A DNA stretch of 64,000 nt from Glaciozyma antarctica PI12 (Eukaryota > Basidiomycota > Microbotryomycetes > Kriegeriales > Camptobasidiaceae): NCBI GenBank assembly GCA_002917775.1, contig KZ627161.1:149762-213761 (forward strand), in the 5' to 3' direction. A model generated the notes under the pieces. That model was not told the DNA's origin. It worked only from the letters and a program-made list of their open reading frames with translations, and ran no database searches. Shown here piece by piece: positions 11,563 to 20,885 of the stretch; position 1 is the stretch's first letter; each line of letters starts with the position of its first letter. The position numbers and the translations under genes are program-made.

Positions 11563-13539
11563 TTAAGCCTTAACGCCCTCAGAAACGGCCTTCTCTGCCG
11601 GCGTCGCTTGCCCCGAACTCAACTCCCCACTCTCATTCCCCTCCAACCCCAGCTCCTCGCTCCCAATCTTGCTCAGCGAAATAAACGCCGGCGGTAGGGA
11701 GATGCTCCAGAAAACGACGTTGATGACGACGGTGTAGAGTGGGTTAAATTTATTGCGCGAAGGGAGTCAGCAAGTACCGCGAATGGAGGAGGGAGGGACG
11801 GACGAGGAGTTGATTCCGAACGCGCAGCATTGTCCAAAGGACTCAACTCCTCGCAAGAGTCCAGCATAGCGAGTAAGCTCCGAAGTCCCGTCACCCAAGG
11901 ATCCAACGGCCCAGTACTGCATCGAACCGGTGTGAGCAGGACGAACTCGCTGACGAAGAGAGGAATAACGCACGAGGTAGTTCTGCACGAGGTTCCCCGC
12001 CGTGTTGAGCATCACATCTGCGAAGCCACGTCAGCATCTTTTAGAAAAGTAAGCGAGACAGAACGCACAAAGACCGAACGCCTTTCCGAACCTCGGGCTA
12101 ACCCAATCGAGCCTCCCAGGTGGGTTGTGCAAGAAGTCATGCTGGACAACGAGCGCCCAAATGAGCATCCCCGAGAAGATAGTGAACGTAATCCCAGCTC
12201 CCCAGCGCGCACGAGTCTGCTCATCTTCCGTAAGTACGGTGCGAGAGCGCAGGAGGGAGGACGCACGCGGATGGACATGCGCTGGTCGTCGAGGAAGAAA
12301 CCGAGAGCGGTGGTGGCGATGACTCCTGAGATGGCAGAGAGAAAGGATGCGAGTGCGCGAGCGCGAATCTGCGTAGGCAAGGTTAGTTGGTGAGGCGCTG
12401 TGAAGGAGAGAGTGACTTGCGGTGTGGTAGAGCGTTAAGAAAGTTGAGGCGTAGCCCCAGTAGAACCACGAAGCTGCGTGAAAGGCACGCGGGTCAGTTC
12501 CTGACCTCGCAACGTGGAGTTATCGAAGACTCACAGAAGAAAATCGGCAGCAGCACTCCAATCTTCCTGCTCAGAACCGTCCTCCCCAAGATCCTCAGCT
12601 GCTCCTTCGTGCTCGTCTGCTCCTCCACTTTAACCTTCGTTCCATCCTCCCTCTGCACCTTCTCGGGGTTGGAGATAAGGAAAGCGAGCGGCAGGCCGAG
12701 GCACTGAAGGACGAGGAACACGATGAGTGTTATGTAGGAGACCTTTCCGGCGGTGGAACGGTGGACGTTAAGGCCGAGGTTGATGGCTCTGTGCTACGTT
12801 CAGTATTGTGAGAGGAGATCTGAGGGAGAAGGACGTAACCCGCCGACGATTTGACCAGAATTCTTAAACGCGAGCCAGATGGCGAGGTACCGACCGCGTT
12901 TCTTGTGCTCGCTGGTCTCCCGGCTCGTCAGTTCCAATCTTTGGGTTGAACGAGGAGAAACCTACGGGTAGGCAAGGACGATCGCACCCTCGCTCGCCCA
13001 GTACAAGCCAGCCGACAATCCGCAGATGACCGCGCAGAATAGAACGGGCCACTCGGTACCATACCTGTTGTTCTGATCTAACTCAGATCTTTATTAGAGC
13101 TTGATCTCGCACGCTGATGCGAGAACTTACAAAGCGCAGCGCTGTACGGCGCCCACCCCAGCGTCCCGAGGATCAAAGTCCGCTTGACGCCAATCTTGTT
13201 GACGATGATAGGAGCGAGAACGCAGACGAGTCCCATGAGGCCGAAAACGATCGAGTTGGCGCCACTGGAAAAGGTCTCGTCAGGTTCGAAGCGGGAGCGA
13301 GGGGAGAAGGGACGTACTTGACGAGGTAGGGGAGGAGAGCGCCTCCTGCTCCTAGCGCGTTGGTAGCGTTCCTGTGAGGGGAAAAGTAAGTTTCTGGAAG
13401 CAAAATGGTGGGCGGGGACATACCAGAGGCCTGGAGCGAGGAAGGAGATGGCTCCTACTATGAGAACTTGGAACAGGGTTCCGCGGAACCAAGATTGGCG
13501 GACCGTGCCCTCTTCGGCGTATTCGACTGAAGCTCCCAT
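11563..13539 (-). CDS. UNC93-like (DUF895) major facilitator membrane protein
   Basis: A multi-pass membrane protein of about 450 residues from about ten exons. Hydrophobic segments follow each other through the exons: FQVLIVGAISFLAPGLW (about 13450-13500), FGLMGLVCVLAPIIVNKIGV, LGWAPYSAAL, the very typical GLYWASEGAIVLAYP (about 12965-13020), SYITLIVFLVLQCLGLPLAF and NPLYTVVINVVFWSISLPP near the end. This order matches fungal UNC93-like/DUF895 proteins, whose substrates are mostly unknown. The start is ATG 13537-13539 (MGASVEYAEEG) and the stop TAA 11563-11565. The last intron has a good GTACTT donor at about 11776 and a GCTGAC branch-like site, but I find no AG acceptor just before the last exon, which should begin near 11740. 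Whether it transports ions or solutes cannot be told. Confidence 0.8.
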
Positions 13540-14023
13540 GCTACTGCGTTCAAAGGATGAAAGCGCAAAGAGCAGAGAGGAGCAGGGAGCAGGAAAACTT
13601 AGACCGACGAGAGCACGCCATGCGACGAACGCAAACGCGTGCGAAGCTTGCGGAACCCGGAACTGCCCGGATGAAGATTGCTGCGCAACGCTGAGCTGGA
13701 GCAGAAGGGAACACGGCAGAGGGTACAAGGAGAAGGAGAGCAGAGGGAGCGGAAGCAGAAGAAATCGCTGGGGCTGAGGTTGCGGAGCGAAGTTCGCGCC
13801 GATCGACGTCGCCGACCTTGGCTGACCCATCTTTTGCGTCGGCCTCTCGAGCACGACTTCCTCGAGTCCTACTCTCCGGCGAAAGGATTCGCTTCTGAAT
13901 CTAGAGGTCGAGGAGTCCTGCGCGCGAAGGGACACGTTAGCGAGCGAGAGCGAGAGCAGCGCCAGCCTAGCTCCTTTCCCTCCGAGCAAGCCTCCAAGAT
14001 GATGTACATTGCCCCAACCCCGC
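13540..14023. other. intergenic region between ALDH and the UNC93-like gene
   Basis: 484 bp containing the upstream region of the UNC93-like gene and the 3' flank of the aldehyde dehydrogenase. The long minus-strand open frame that crosses it lacks homology signals and is treated as upstream sequence. Nothing else seen. Confidence 0.4.
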
Positions 14024-16043
14024 CTAGATCGCACGAATGTGGACGCTCTTCGCGCGCGTTACGGCATCAAAGCCATACCGGCTGAGACTGATTCCCCTCC
14101 CAGAGTCCTTGACGCCAGTCCAAGCGAGTGCGGGGTCGAGGTAATCGCACCTGCATCAGAGCAAGGCGTCAGTTCCTGTTGCCATAAAATGAGGAGGAGA
14201 CGAACCGGTTCATGAAGACTGTCCCCGTCTCGATGTCATCGACTAGCTTCTCAAACGCCGCCTCGTCCTTCGTCCAGACGCTCGCAGTGAGCCCGTACGG
14301 CGAATCGTTGATGAGCTTGAGCGCCTCGGCATCATCCTTGACCTGCTCCAAAGATCAGCACGTCTTCTAAAGCTAGCCACCGAACGAGGGCCGGCGAGGT
14401 GGCGAAAGAACCTAGGCCGGAAGCGAACGCACTTTCATGATCCCGACAACAGGTCCGAACGACTCTTCCATCATGACGCGCATCGAGTGGTCGACGTTGA
14501 CGAGCACCTGGGGCGCGAGGTAGGTTGTCCCCTCCTTTGCGAGCGGGAAGTCGGATTCGTTGATGAGGGCCTTCGCGCCTTGGGCGACTGTTTCGCACAC
14601 AATATTAGCCTTCTCGAAGTTCAGTGAGGAGAAGGCAACGTACGAGCTTCAGCAATGTGTGCTCGGATGTTGGCGGCTGAACGAAGAGAGACGATGGGTC
14701 CTAGAGTCGTCTCCTGCTCCCTGGGGTCTCCAAGCGTGTATTCCTACGCCACGTCAGCTCAGCTTCTCGCTGAAAGAGAAGGAGGTGACACACGTTGACG
14801 AACTTGACGAATGAGGCGACGAACTCATCGTAAATCCTGTAGAGCCGCCTTAGCGAGAAGAGAAGAGAGGAGTAGGCGACGCACGACTCGGCCACATAAA
14901 CACGCTCGATGGCACAGCAGCTCTGCCCCGAGTTGAAGAATGCTCCATCTACTATGTTCTCCGCAGCATATGCCGGATCAGAATCTGCTCGAGCAATCAG
15001 CTCCCCTCTTCCAACGCCACCCGCACGAGGACTCACCAGCTCGAACGTACGCCGCGTCCTTCCCTCCCAACTCCAAACCAACGCTCTTGAATCCGGGTCC
15101 AGCGTACGCAGCGGCCGTTTGCTCGACGTGGCGGCCGTTCGAGACGGAGCCGGTGAAGGAAACGAATGAGACGAGAGGGTGTGCGACGAGGTGGTCCATT
15201 TGAGGCGGAGTGAGGTGAAGGACCTGCGGGCAATCGGTCAGCTGATTTGACCTGGCGCGGGGGTATAGAGCGCACCTGGCAGACGCCGGCGGGAAGTCCA
15301 GCTTGCAGGAGAGACGCGAGGATGCGCTCCGCACACAATGGCGTCTGCGGCGAGGGCTTGAGGAAGACCGAGTTGCCCGCCAACAGCGAAGGGATGAGCG
15401 CGTTCACCTGGATCAGATCTGCTCGTCGTCAGCACCTCTCGCCTCCACGATACTCGAAGAACGCACAAGGGAACTGCGGGGGGGTTGGTCAATAAGCGAG
15501 GTCGCGTGGAGGGGGGAAGAGGACGAACGTTCCACGCTCCTACAAGCAACGATACCCCTACCGGTGCACGCCTGATAACCCTCTTGAGCCCTGCAGGTCT
15601 GCCCTCGTCCACGCTCTCGTCCGCCAACGCCCTCTCGGCTGCGCCAACGAGCCACCGCGCGCGCTCCTCGAACCCATCGATTTCACCCTTGCCGTACCTG
15701 ATTGGTCTGCACGCGCACGCCTATTAGCTCGAGAGTAGGAGGCCGAGGAGAACAGGACTGACCGGCCCATCTGCAGCGTAATCTCCTCAGCGAGTTCAGG
15801 GGCGAGCGATACGAGGTGGTCGATCGCCTTGACGACGATAGCCTTGCGTTCGGCAAGGGGAACGGCACGCCAGGAGAGGTAGGCAGCGTGGGAGGAGGCG
15901 ACGGCGGCGTCCAACTCGGACAGAGAGGGGAGGAGAGGACGGGAGATGATGGGCGCCCCAGTGATGGGTGAGATGGTCGTTTGAATCGTGCTGGACGAGG
16001 TCGGATCCTGGGCTGAGGGCTGGTAGACGTGCTGGGCGGCCAT
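14024..16043 (-). CDS. aldehyde dehydrogenase family protein
   Basis: NAD(P)-dependent oxidation of an aldehyde to the carboxylic acid. The catalytic Glu block LELGGKDAAYV (about 15050-15085) and the catalytic Cys block FNSGQSCCAIERVYV (about 14895-14940) are present, as are the SFTGS nucleotide-binding loop (about 15155-15170), EESFGPVVGIMKV, and NDSPYGLTASVWT. The C-terminus DYLDPALAWTGVKDSGRG is a family hallmark. The start is ATG 16041-16043 (MAAQHVYQPS) and the stop TAG 14024-14026, with about eight short introns. No mitochondrial presequence is obvious, so a cytosolic enzyme is likely. The exact substrate class (succinate semialdehyde or another) cannot be fixed from motifs. It is transcribed divergently from the DnaJ gene with only 123 bp between the two ATGs. 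Confidence 0.88.
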
Positions 16044-16166
16044 TTGGAGGAGTAGCTGGAGTTTCGCCGAGGAGTGGTGGTGGTGGAAGAGAACAAGCAA
16101 CGCAGCTGAAAGACGAGCCGACGACGACGGCGCTCCTTGTCCTTCGCCACAACCTCCCAGCTCAGG
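16044..16166. promoter_or_regulatory. divergent promoter, ALDH / DnaJ
   Basis: Only 123 bp separate the ATG of the minus-strand aldehyde dehydrogenase from the ATG of the plus-strand DnaJ gene. Both genes must be driven from this interval, so it is a compact bidirectional promoter by position. No specific transcription-factor motif is claimed. Confidence 0.6.
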
Positions 16167-17999
16167 ATGTCGTCGACGCCGACTGTTACAGTCTCCTCGC
16201 GACTGAAGGAGCCCTACGTACAAGCCACCTGCGTCCACTGCCGAGCCTCAGTCGAATACCTGCCTCCAACCGCCTCTCCCTCCGACGAACCCTTCAACGT
16301 CCGCTGCGTCTCGTGCGGCGACACCTGGATGATCCGACCACCGAAAGCAAAGGCGACTGGGAAGCGGAGGATTGGAACCGGTGCGTCTGTGCTGGAGAGG
16401 AGAGGAGGTGTGCTCGAGCTGACGCGCGCGGTTGGATGATGCAGATGAACGACCGCTGGATTTGGGCTACTACGAGGTGCGTTCCTGTTGAGCGTACGCA
16501 GTGGAAGGAGCTGACCCTGCTTGCGTAGCTCCTGGGACTGCCTGTGACTTGCACGACGGACGAGGTCAAAAAGGCCTACAGACGACTCGCAATCAAGTAC
16601 CACCCTGACAAGAATCCCGATGACCCGACAGCTGGTGCGCTCCCTTCTGCACTTCTAGAACGCCCTCGCTAAACTCTGCGCGCAGGCGAACGCTTCAAGG
16701 AGATCGCCATCGCGTACACTACTCTTGCCGACGAAGGTCTTCGACACGCCTACAACGAGTTTGGCAAAGGGAAGGGCGATGGCCGGAGCGACGACAGCAT
16801 GGTTGACCCCGAGGCAATCTTCTCTCAGCTCTTTGGTGGCGAGCGGTTCCAGGTGCGTTCTGCGAGGCCTCGAGGAAAGCGGGACTGACCCTCGCGCGCA
16901 GGATATCATTGGGACCATCTCGCTGGGGACGGAGATGAAGAGTGCGATGCAGGGAGATGAGGAGGACGAGGAGGAGCCTGCAGCGTCAACTTCTACGACG
17001 GTTGTGACGGCGAACGGCAAGACCAAGACGGTCGTCACGAAGCCCGTTCTCACGCCCGAGCAGGAGGAAGCTGCGGCACGGAAGAAGGCTGCGAAGGAGG
17101 CGCTGGAGAAGAAGATTTCGGAGGAAAAGGCACGTGTGCGGGAAGTGCGAGTGCTGGGACTGGTGGAGCGGTTGAGCAGCAAGTTGGCGTTCTTTACGGA
17201 GCAGGCGCGAGGGGAAGAGGACGAGCAGATTGCGAATGGGGTGAGAACGATGTGGTCGATCGAGGCGGAGGAGCTCAAGCAGGAGAGCTACGGGGTCGAG
17301 CTGCTGCAGACGGTCGGCTTCGTGTACTCGTCCAAGTCGAAGTGCGTCGCTTTTCGTCCTTGTTTTGGGGAAGGAGTCACTAACGGCACATATCAGGCAC
17401 TACTTGGCATCGACTGGCCCTATCCCGTTTGGTCTGGGAGGATGGTTCCACTCTGCCAAATCGACGGCGCACATTCTCTCGGAGACCGTCTCCACAGTTC
17501 GATCCGGTGCGTCCTCCTCTTCCTCACCCCGTCGCACTCTACTGACGTCAGATCCGGCACAGCCTACGCTCTCAAGGACGTCTTCGAAGCTCTTTCCGCA
17601 GCCGAGAAGAGCGGTCTTTCGGACGAGGAGAAGAAGAAGCTCGAGGACAAGGCCGCGCAGATGGGTCTCAACGCGCTCTTCAAGGTCCATCCTTTCTCTC
17701 CACCCCCAGCGCTCACTAACGCATGTCAACAGGGCGCCAAACTCGAAGTCGAGTCCGTCATTCGCGAAGTCTGCGACCGCATCCTCTCGGAAGACGTCCC
17801 CGTCCCCGAGCTTCGCAAGCGCGCCGTCGCGATCGGGATTCTCGGAAGCGTGTTCGAGGCGGTCAAGAAGGACGCATCGAGCAACCCTCCGATCTCGCCT
17901 CCTCCTGGACCGGTACCGGCGCAGCCCAAGGCGGGAGCGTACAAGGCTGGGCCGAGGGGGACGGGAGCGGTGCCGCCGAAGGCTGCTGGCGGACGATAG
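16167..17999 (+). CDS. DnaJ (Hsp40) co-chaperone with DnaJ-X domain and N-terminal CxxC pairs
   Basis: A J-domain protein that would stimulate Hsp70 ATPase activity. Exon 1 (ATG 16167) encodes a segment with two CxxC pairs, TCVHC and [10 protein letters not shown], that looks like a small zinc-binding unit. After two introns comes the J-domain: [25 protein letters not shown] with the essential HPD, then [12 protein letters not shown] and HAYNEFG. The C-terminal half matches the DnaJ-X domain of Caj1/Djp1-type proteins ([38 protein letters not shown], ending in a Pro/Gly-rich tail). Seven or so introns are joined cleanly; the stop is TAG 17997-17999. Family membership is secure; the client process (peroxisome import, ER or cytosol) is not shown by the sequence. 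Confidence 0.9.
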
Positions 18000-18104
18000 G
18001 AGGGATTCGTCGGGGGGAGCGTTGGGATGTCCGTTTTGGGAGCAGGAGGGTAATCGTTGCGCATCGTTCGTAGAGCTAGGTTTGTTATTGATACCGCGTT
18101 TCGA

Positions 18105-19229
18105 CTACACAACCACCGTTCCTGCTCCCGCTCGTCTTGCGCGCCTGAGCTTCTCACCCCCCTCGTCGGACGACCAGTCCGTCGGCTCTCCCCGACGACT
18201 CATCACCGTCCCATCAAACCTCCTCGCCTCCATTCCGTAAGGTCCCAGCAGCCTCAACAACCCCCTCCTCTCCCACTCGATCGCATCGTGCATCTCGCAA
18301 GCTTTCGCATTCTTATGCGGCGCAGGCTTCTTCGCGGCCCCAGGAATCGGTAAAGGGAGGAGCACCCAGTCCTCCGCATAATCGATCGCCGCATTGAGCG
18401 CGAACGCGGGCTTCCCACCCTTTTTGAGGAAGAAGACGTAGTCGGCCATCTCGCAGCCGGCCACTATGTGCGTTTGCTTCCCCGTACGGATGAGGTCGAG
18501 AGATTCGGTGAGGGCGTCGAGAGTTGCGAGGGTCGAGGAGGCGAGGAGGGGGATGAGGACGCTGAAGACGAAGGCGTAGCCGCGGACGAACTTGCTGAGC
18601 TCGTGCAAGAAGACTTGAGAGACTAGGTATCGGGGAATGTACTGGGCTAATAAGAAGTGCTGGCGGGACTTGGAGGGTTTGGCGTTGTCGGCGGTCGAAT
18701 CTCGGGTGAGGTGTTCGTGTGCGTCGCTAGCGAATCTTGCGCGAAATGACGGGACATTAGGGAGAGCGAGGGAAGAGAAAAATGGAAGGAACTCACGTTG
18801 GAGGATGAGCGACGTTTGCAGAGAGAGCCAGCCATCTTGACACCCGCAACCTCCTGCACTCGCCTTCGCACTCGCGACGGCCTCCAGCTCCCGCCTAACG
18901 CTCCGCCACTCAGACCTCTTCGCCTTCGCTCCCTTCACCAACAGCTCCTCGGTCATCCGCTTCCAACCGCCATCATGCTTCGAGCACTTTTCAATCTCGT
19001 CCAGCTCCCAAGCGTACAGCACGTCGAAGGTCCCTTCCTCCTCCTCCGTCTCGGCTTGTTTGACGAGGGCTGCAAGCGCCATCTCCACCGTGCCTCCAGC
19101 AGAAATATAGGCGTTATAGTGCGAGAGCTTGCTCCCGGTCGCTGTGCGGAGGCGAGGTGCGGTTCGCATCCGCTTGGAGAGACCACCTTTGCAGTCGCCG
19201 GTACAGCGGGGAGGCGCCGTTCGTGCCAT
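18105..19229 (-). CDS. unknown module-repeat protein C
   Basis: I do not recognise this family. It is the third of three adjacent genes built from the same module. Starting at ATG 19227-19229 (MARTAPPRCTGDCKGGLS), a shortened first module goes directly from the Cys box to SHYNAYISAGGTVEMALAAL and KCSKHDGGWKRMTEELL. A second Cys box, CGCQDGWLSLQTSLILQ, ends at a GTGAGT donor; a CCCGAG acceptor gives HSTADNAKPS and then a full module with FLLAQYIPRYLVSQ, LSKFVRGYAFVFSV and a C-terminal MHDAIEWERRGLLRLLG. The stop is TAG 18105-18107. There is no signal peptide; the FVFSV segment is moderately hydrophobic. The frame is intact apart from the one intron, making this the best-preserved gene of the three. 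Confidence 0.65.
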   Translation of the reverse strand: MARTAPPRCTGDCKGGLSKRMRTAPRLRTATGSKLSHYNAYISAGGTVEMALAALVKQAETEEEEGTFDVLYAWELDEIEKCSKHDGGWKRMTEELLVKGAKAKRSEWRSVRRELEAVASAKASAGGCGCQDGWLSLQTSLILQREFLPFFSSLALPNVPSFRARFASDAHEHLTRDSTADNAKPSKSRQHFLLAQYIPRYLVSQVFLHELSKFVRGYAFVFSVLIPLLASSTLATLDALTESLDLIRTGKQTHIVAGCEMADYVFFLKKGGKPAFALNAAIDYAEDWVLLPLPIPGAAKKPAPHKNAKACEMHDAIEWERRGLLRLLGPYGMEARRFDGTVMSRRGEPTDWSSDEGGEKLRRARRAGAGTVVV

Positions 19230-19411
19230 CTTAGAAGGTGAAGTGTGAGAGGAGGGGTGCGGAAGAAGGGGAAGGATCGACGAGACTTTGCGCGCGTCGA
19301 CGAACGAACGTCGCGACCCAAGTCGTCGACTTTCAGGCTCAAGGCCGCCTCGAGGCGGCTGCTGGTGACAGGCTGGATGATTGATTGCACTGATAAAGTA
19401 CACCGACGCCT

Positions 19412-20722
19412 CTACACCTCGAAGAAACCATCGCCCGCGTCCAAATCGCTCTCCGCGTCCTCGACCGGCTCGCTCGCCTCCAAGAACTCATGCCGCATCC
19501 TGTCCCAATCGTCATCGTGCAGCGAGCAAGGTAGCAGGGCGTCCAGCGTTTCCCCGTAATACTCGTCGAATCCCCTTTCCTCCTCCTCCGTATCCGCCTG
19601 CTTGATCAACGCCACGAGCGCCATCCTCGCCGTCCCTCCCGCCGCGACGAACGCTCGGTAGTCGGAGATGTAGGCGCCTGTATCAGGTAATAAAGGGGGA
19701 GTGTCGTCGTTGAGGAGCTCGTTGGGAAGGTTTCGAGGTTGCGAAGAGTTGGGAGGCGGTTGGTGGAGATGTGGATTTCGTTGATGGCGCTAAAGGCGAA
19801 GGACCACCCTTTGACGAAAATCGAGAGTTCAGATGGAGTGGCGGGGACGATGAAGATGGGAACACCGCCGGCGGGGTAGAAGAGGAACTCGTCGCGCCTC
19901 ATCGAGGGCTGCCAGAGATCGCCTGAGCCGGCGGTCATGTCGGCGGTCTCTTGCGCGGCAGCTGGTGAGAGTACTGTCAGCCACGTTACCCGGAGAAGCA
20001 AGGGGAGAGCTCACTGTTGAGATAGAACAGCATTGACGGGCTGAGCCAGTCGCCATGGCAGGTGCCTGAGCAGTTCTCCCTCCGAGCTGGTGGAGCTCTC
20101 GGGAGCGGATTCTCGCCCAGCATCTTGGCCTCCACCATACTCCACGCCCAATCGTGCACCAGACACGGTTCCATCGCAGACCGTATCCTCCTCCTCCTCT
20201 CCTGCTCTTCGAGCCCACAGTCCTCAACCTTTGCCTCCCCCAAGATGGCCTCCAACGCCATCCTTGCTGTGCCTCCAGCGAGTACGAATACGGTGAGGTA
20301 CTTGCGCTCCCCTCGCAGAGCTAGCACCGGCATCGTCGCGTCGTCCGGGCGATTGCAGAAGTCCTTCAGAGCCGACTCGGAGAGAGCCGATACGCCGTAC
20401 TCCTGAACAAGCCAGTGGATTGCGATGAGCATGTACGCGTACCCGCGGGCAAATTCACGCAGTTTGGAGAGGGAGGAGGCGGGAACGATGTCGCTACGGA
20501 CGTAGACGGAGAGGGGGAAGGAGGAGAAGGGGGACGTGGAGGACGGGAGCTGGCAATGGTCGGCAGTGGTTGATACGGCTATGCGCGCGTCGAATATTGC
20601 GTCTGAGTCGTCTGTGTTTTAGCTAGGAGCGCCAGCCCTTCATCCAGAGACGTACTATTGAGGTCGAACTCGATCCGCGCCGGGAGCCATCCCTCTCGGC
20701 ACGCGCCGCTGCAAGTCGCCAT
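19412..20722 (-). CDS. unknown module-repeat protein B
   Basis: Second gene of the array, two modules long. ATG 20720-20722 opens MATCSGACREGWLPARIEFDL, then an intron (GTACGT donor, CATAG acceptor) leads to TTADHCQL, SLSKLREFARGYAYMLIAIHWL, VLAGGTARMALEAIL and EPCLVHDWAWSMVEAKMLG. A second Cys box, CSGTCHGDWLSPSMLFYLN, is again followed by an intron and ETADMTAGSG, LSIFVKGWSFAFSAI, AAGGTARMALVALIKQAD and LPCSLHDDDWDRMRHEFLE. The stop is TAG 19412-19414. In the second module the frame of SFAFSAINEI and the frame of ISDYRAFVAAGG differ by one base, with no GT donor available between them near 19700-19740. This is a frame break or an undetected splice. Function unknown. Confidence 0.6.
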
Positions 20723-20885
20723 CTGGGATTCGAGTGCGGGCGAAGAAGTGCGTAAAGGAGAGTGGTGATTCGGTGGCTGTAGCTGAGGAGGTCGGAGGCG
20801 GTTATAGGGAGGAAGGAGAGAGCAGAACGCGCGCGACGAGCAGGTGGTGTTCGGTCTCTCTTCGCTTGTTCGTCCAGCAAGAAGC

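Noticed and set aside
13540-14034. extension of the UNC93-like frame upstream of its ATG
   Set aside because: Translation is uncharacteristic (Arg/Ser/Leu-rich without family blocks) and begins without a conserved start; read as upstream sequence.
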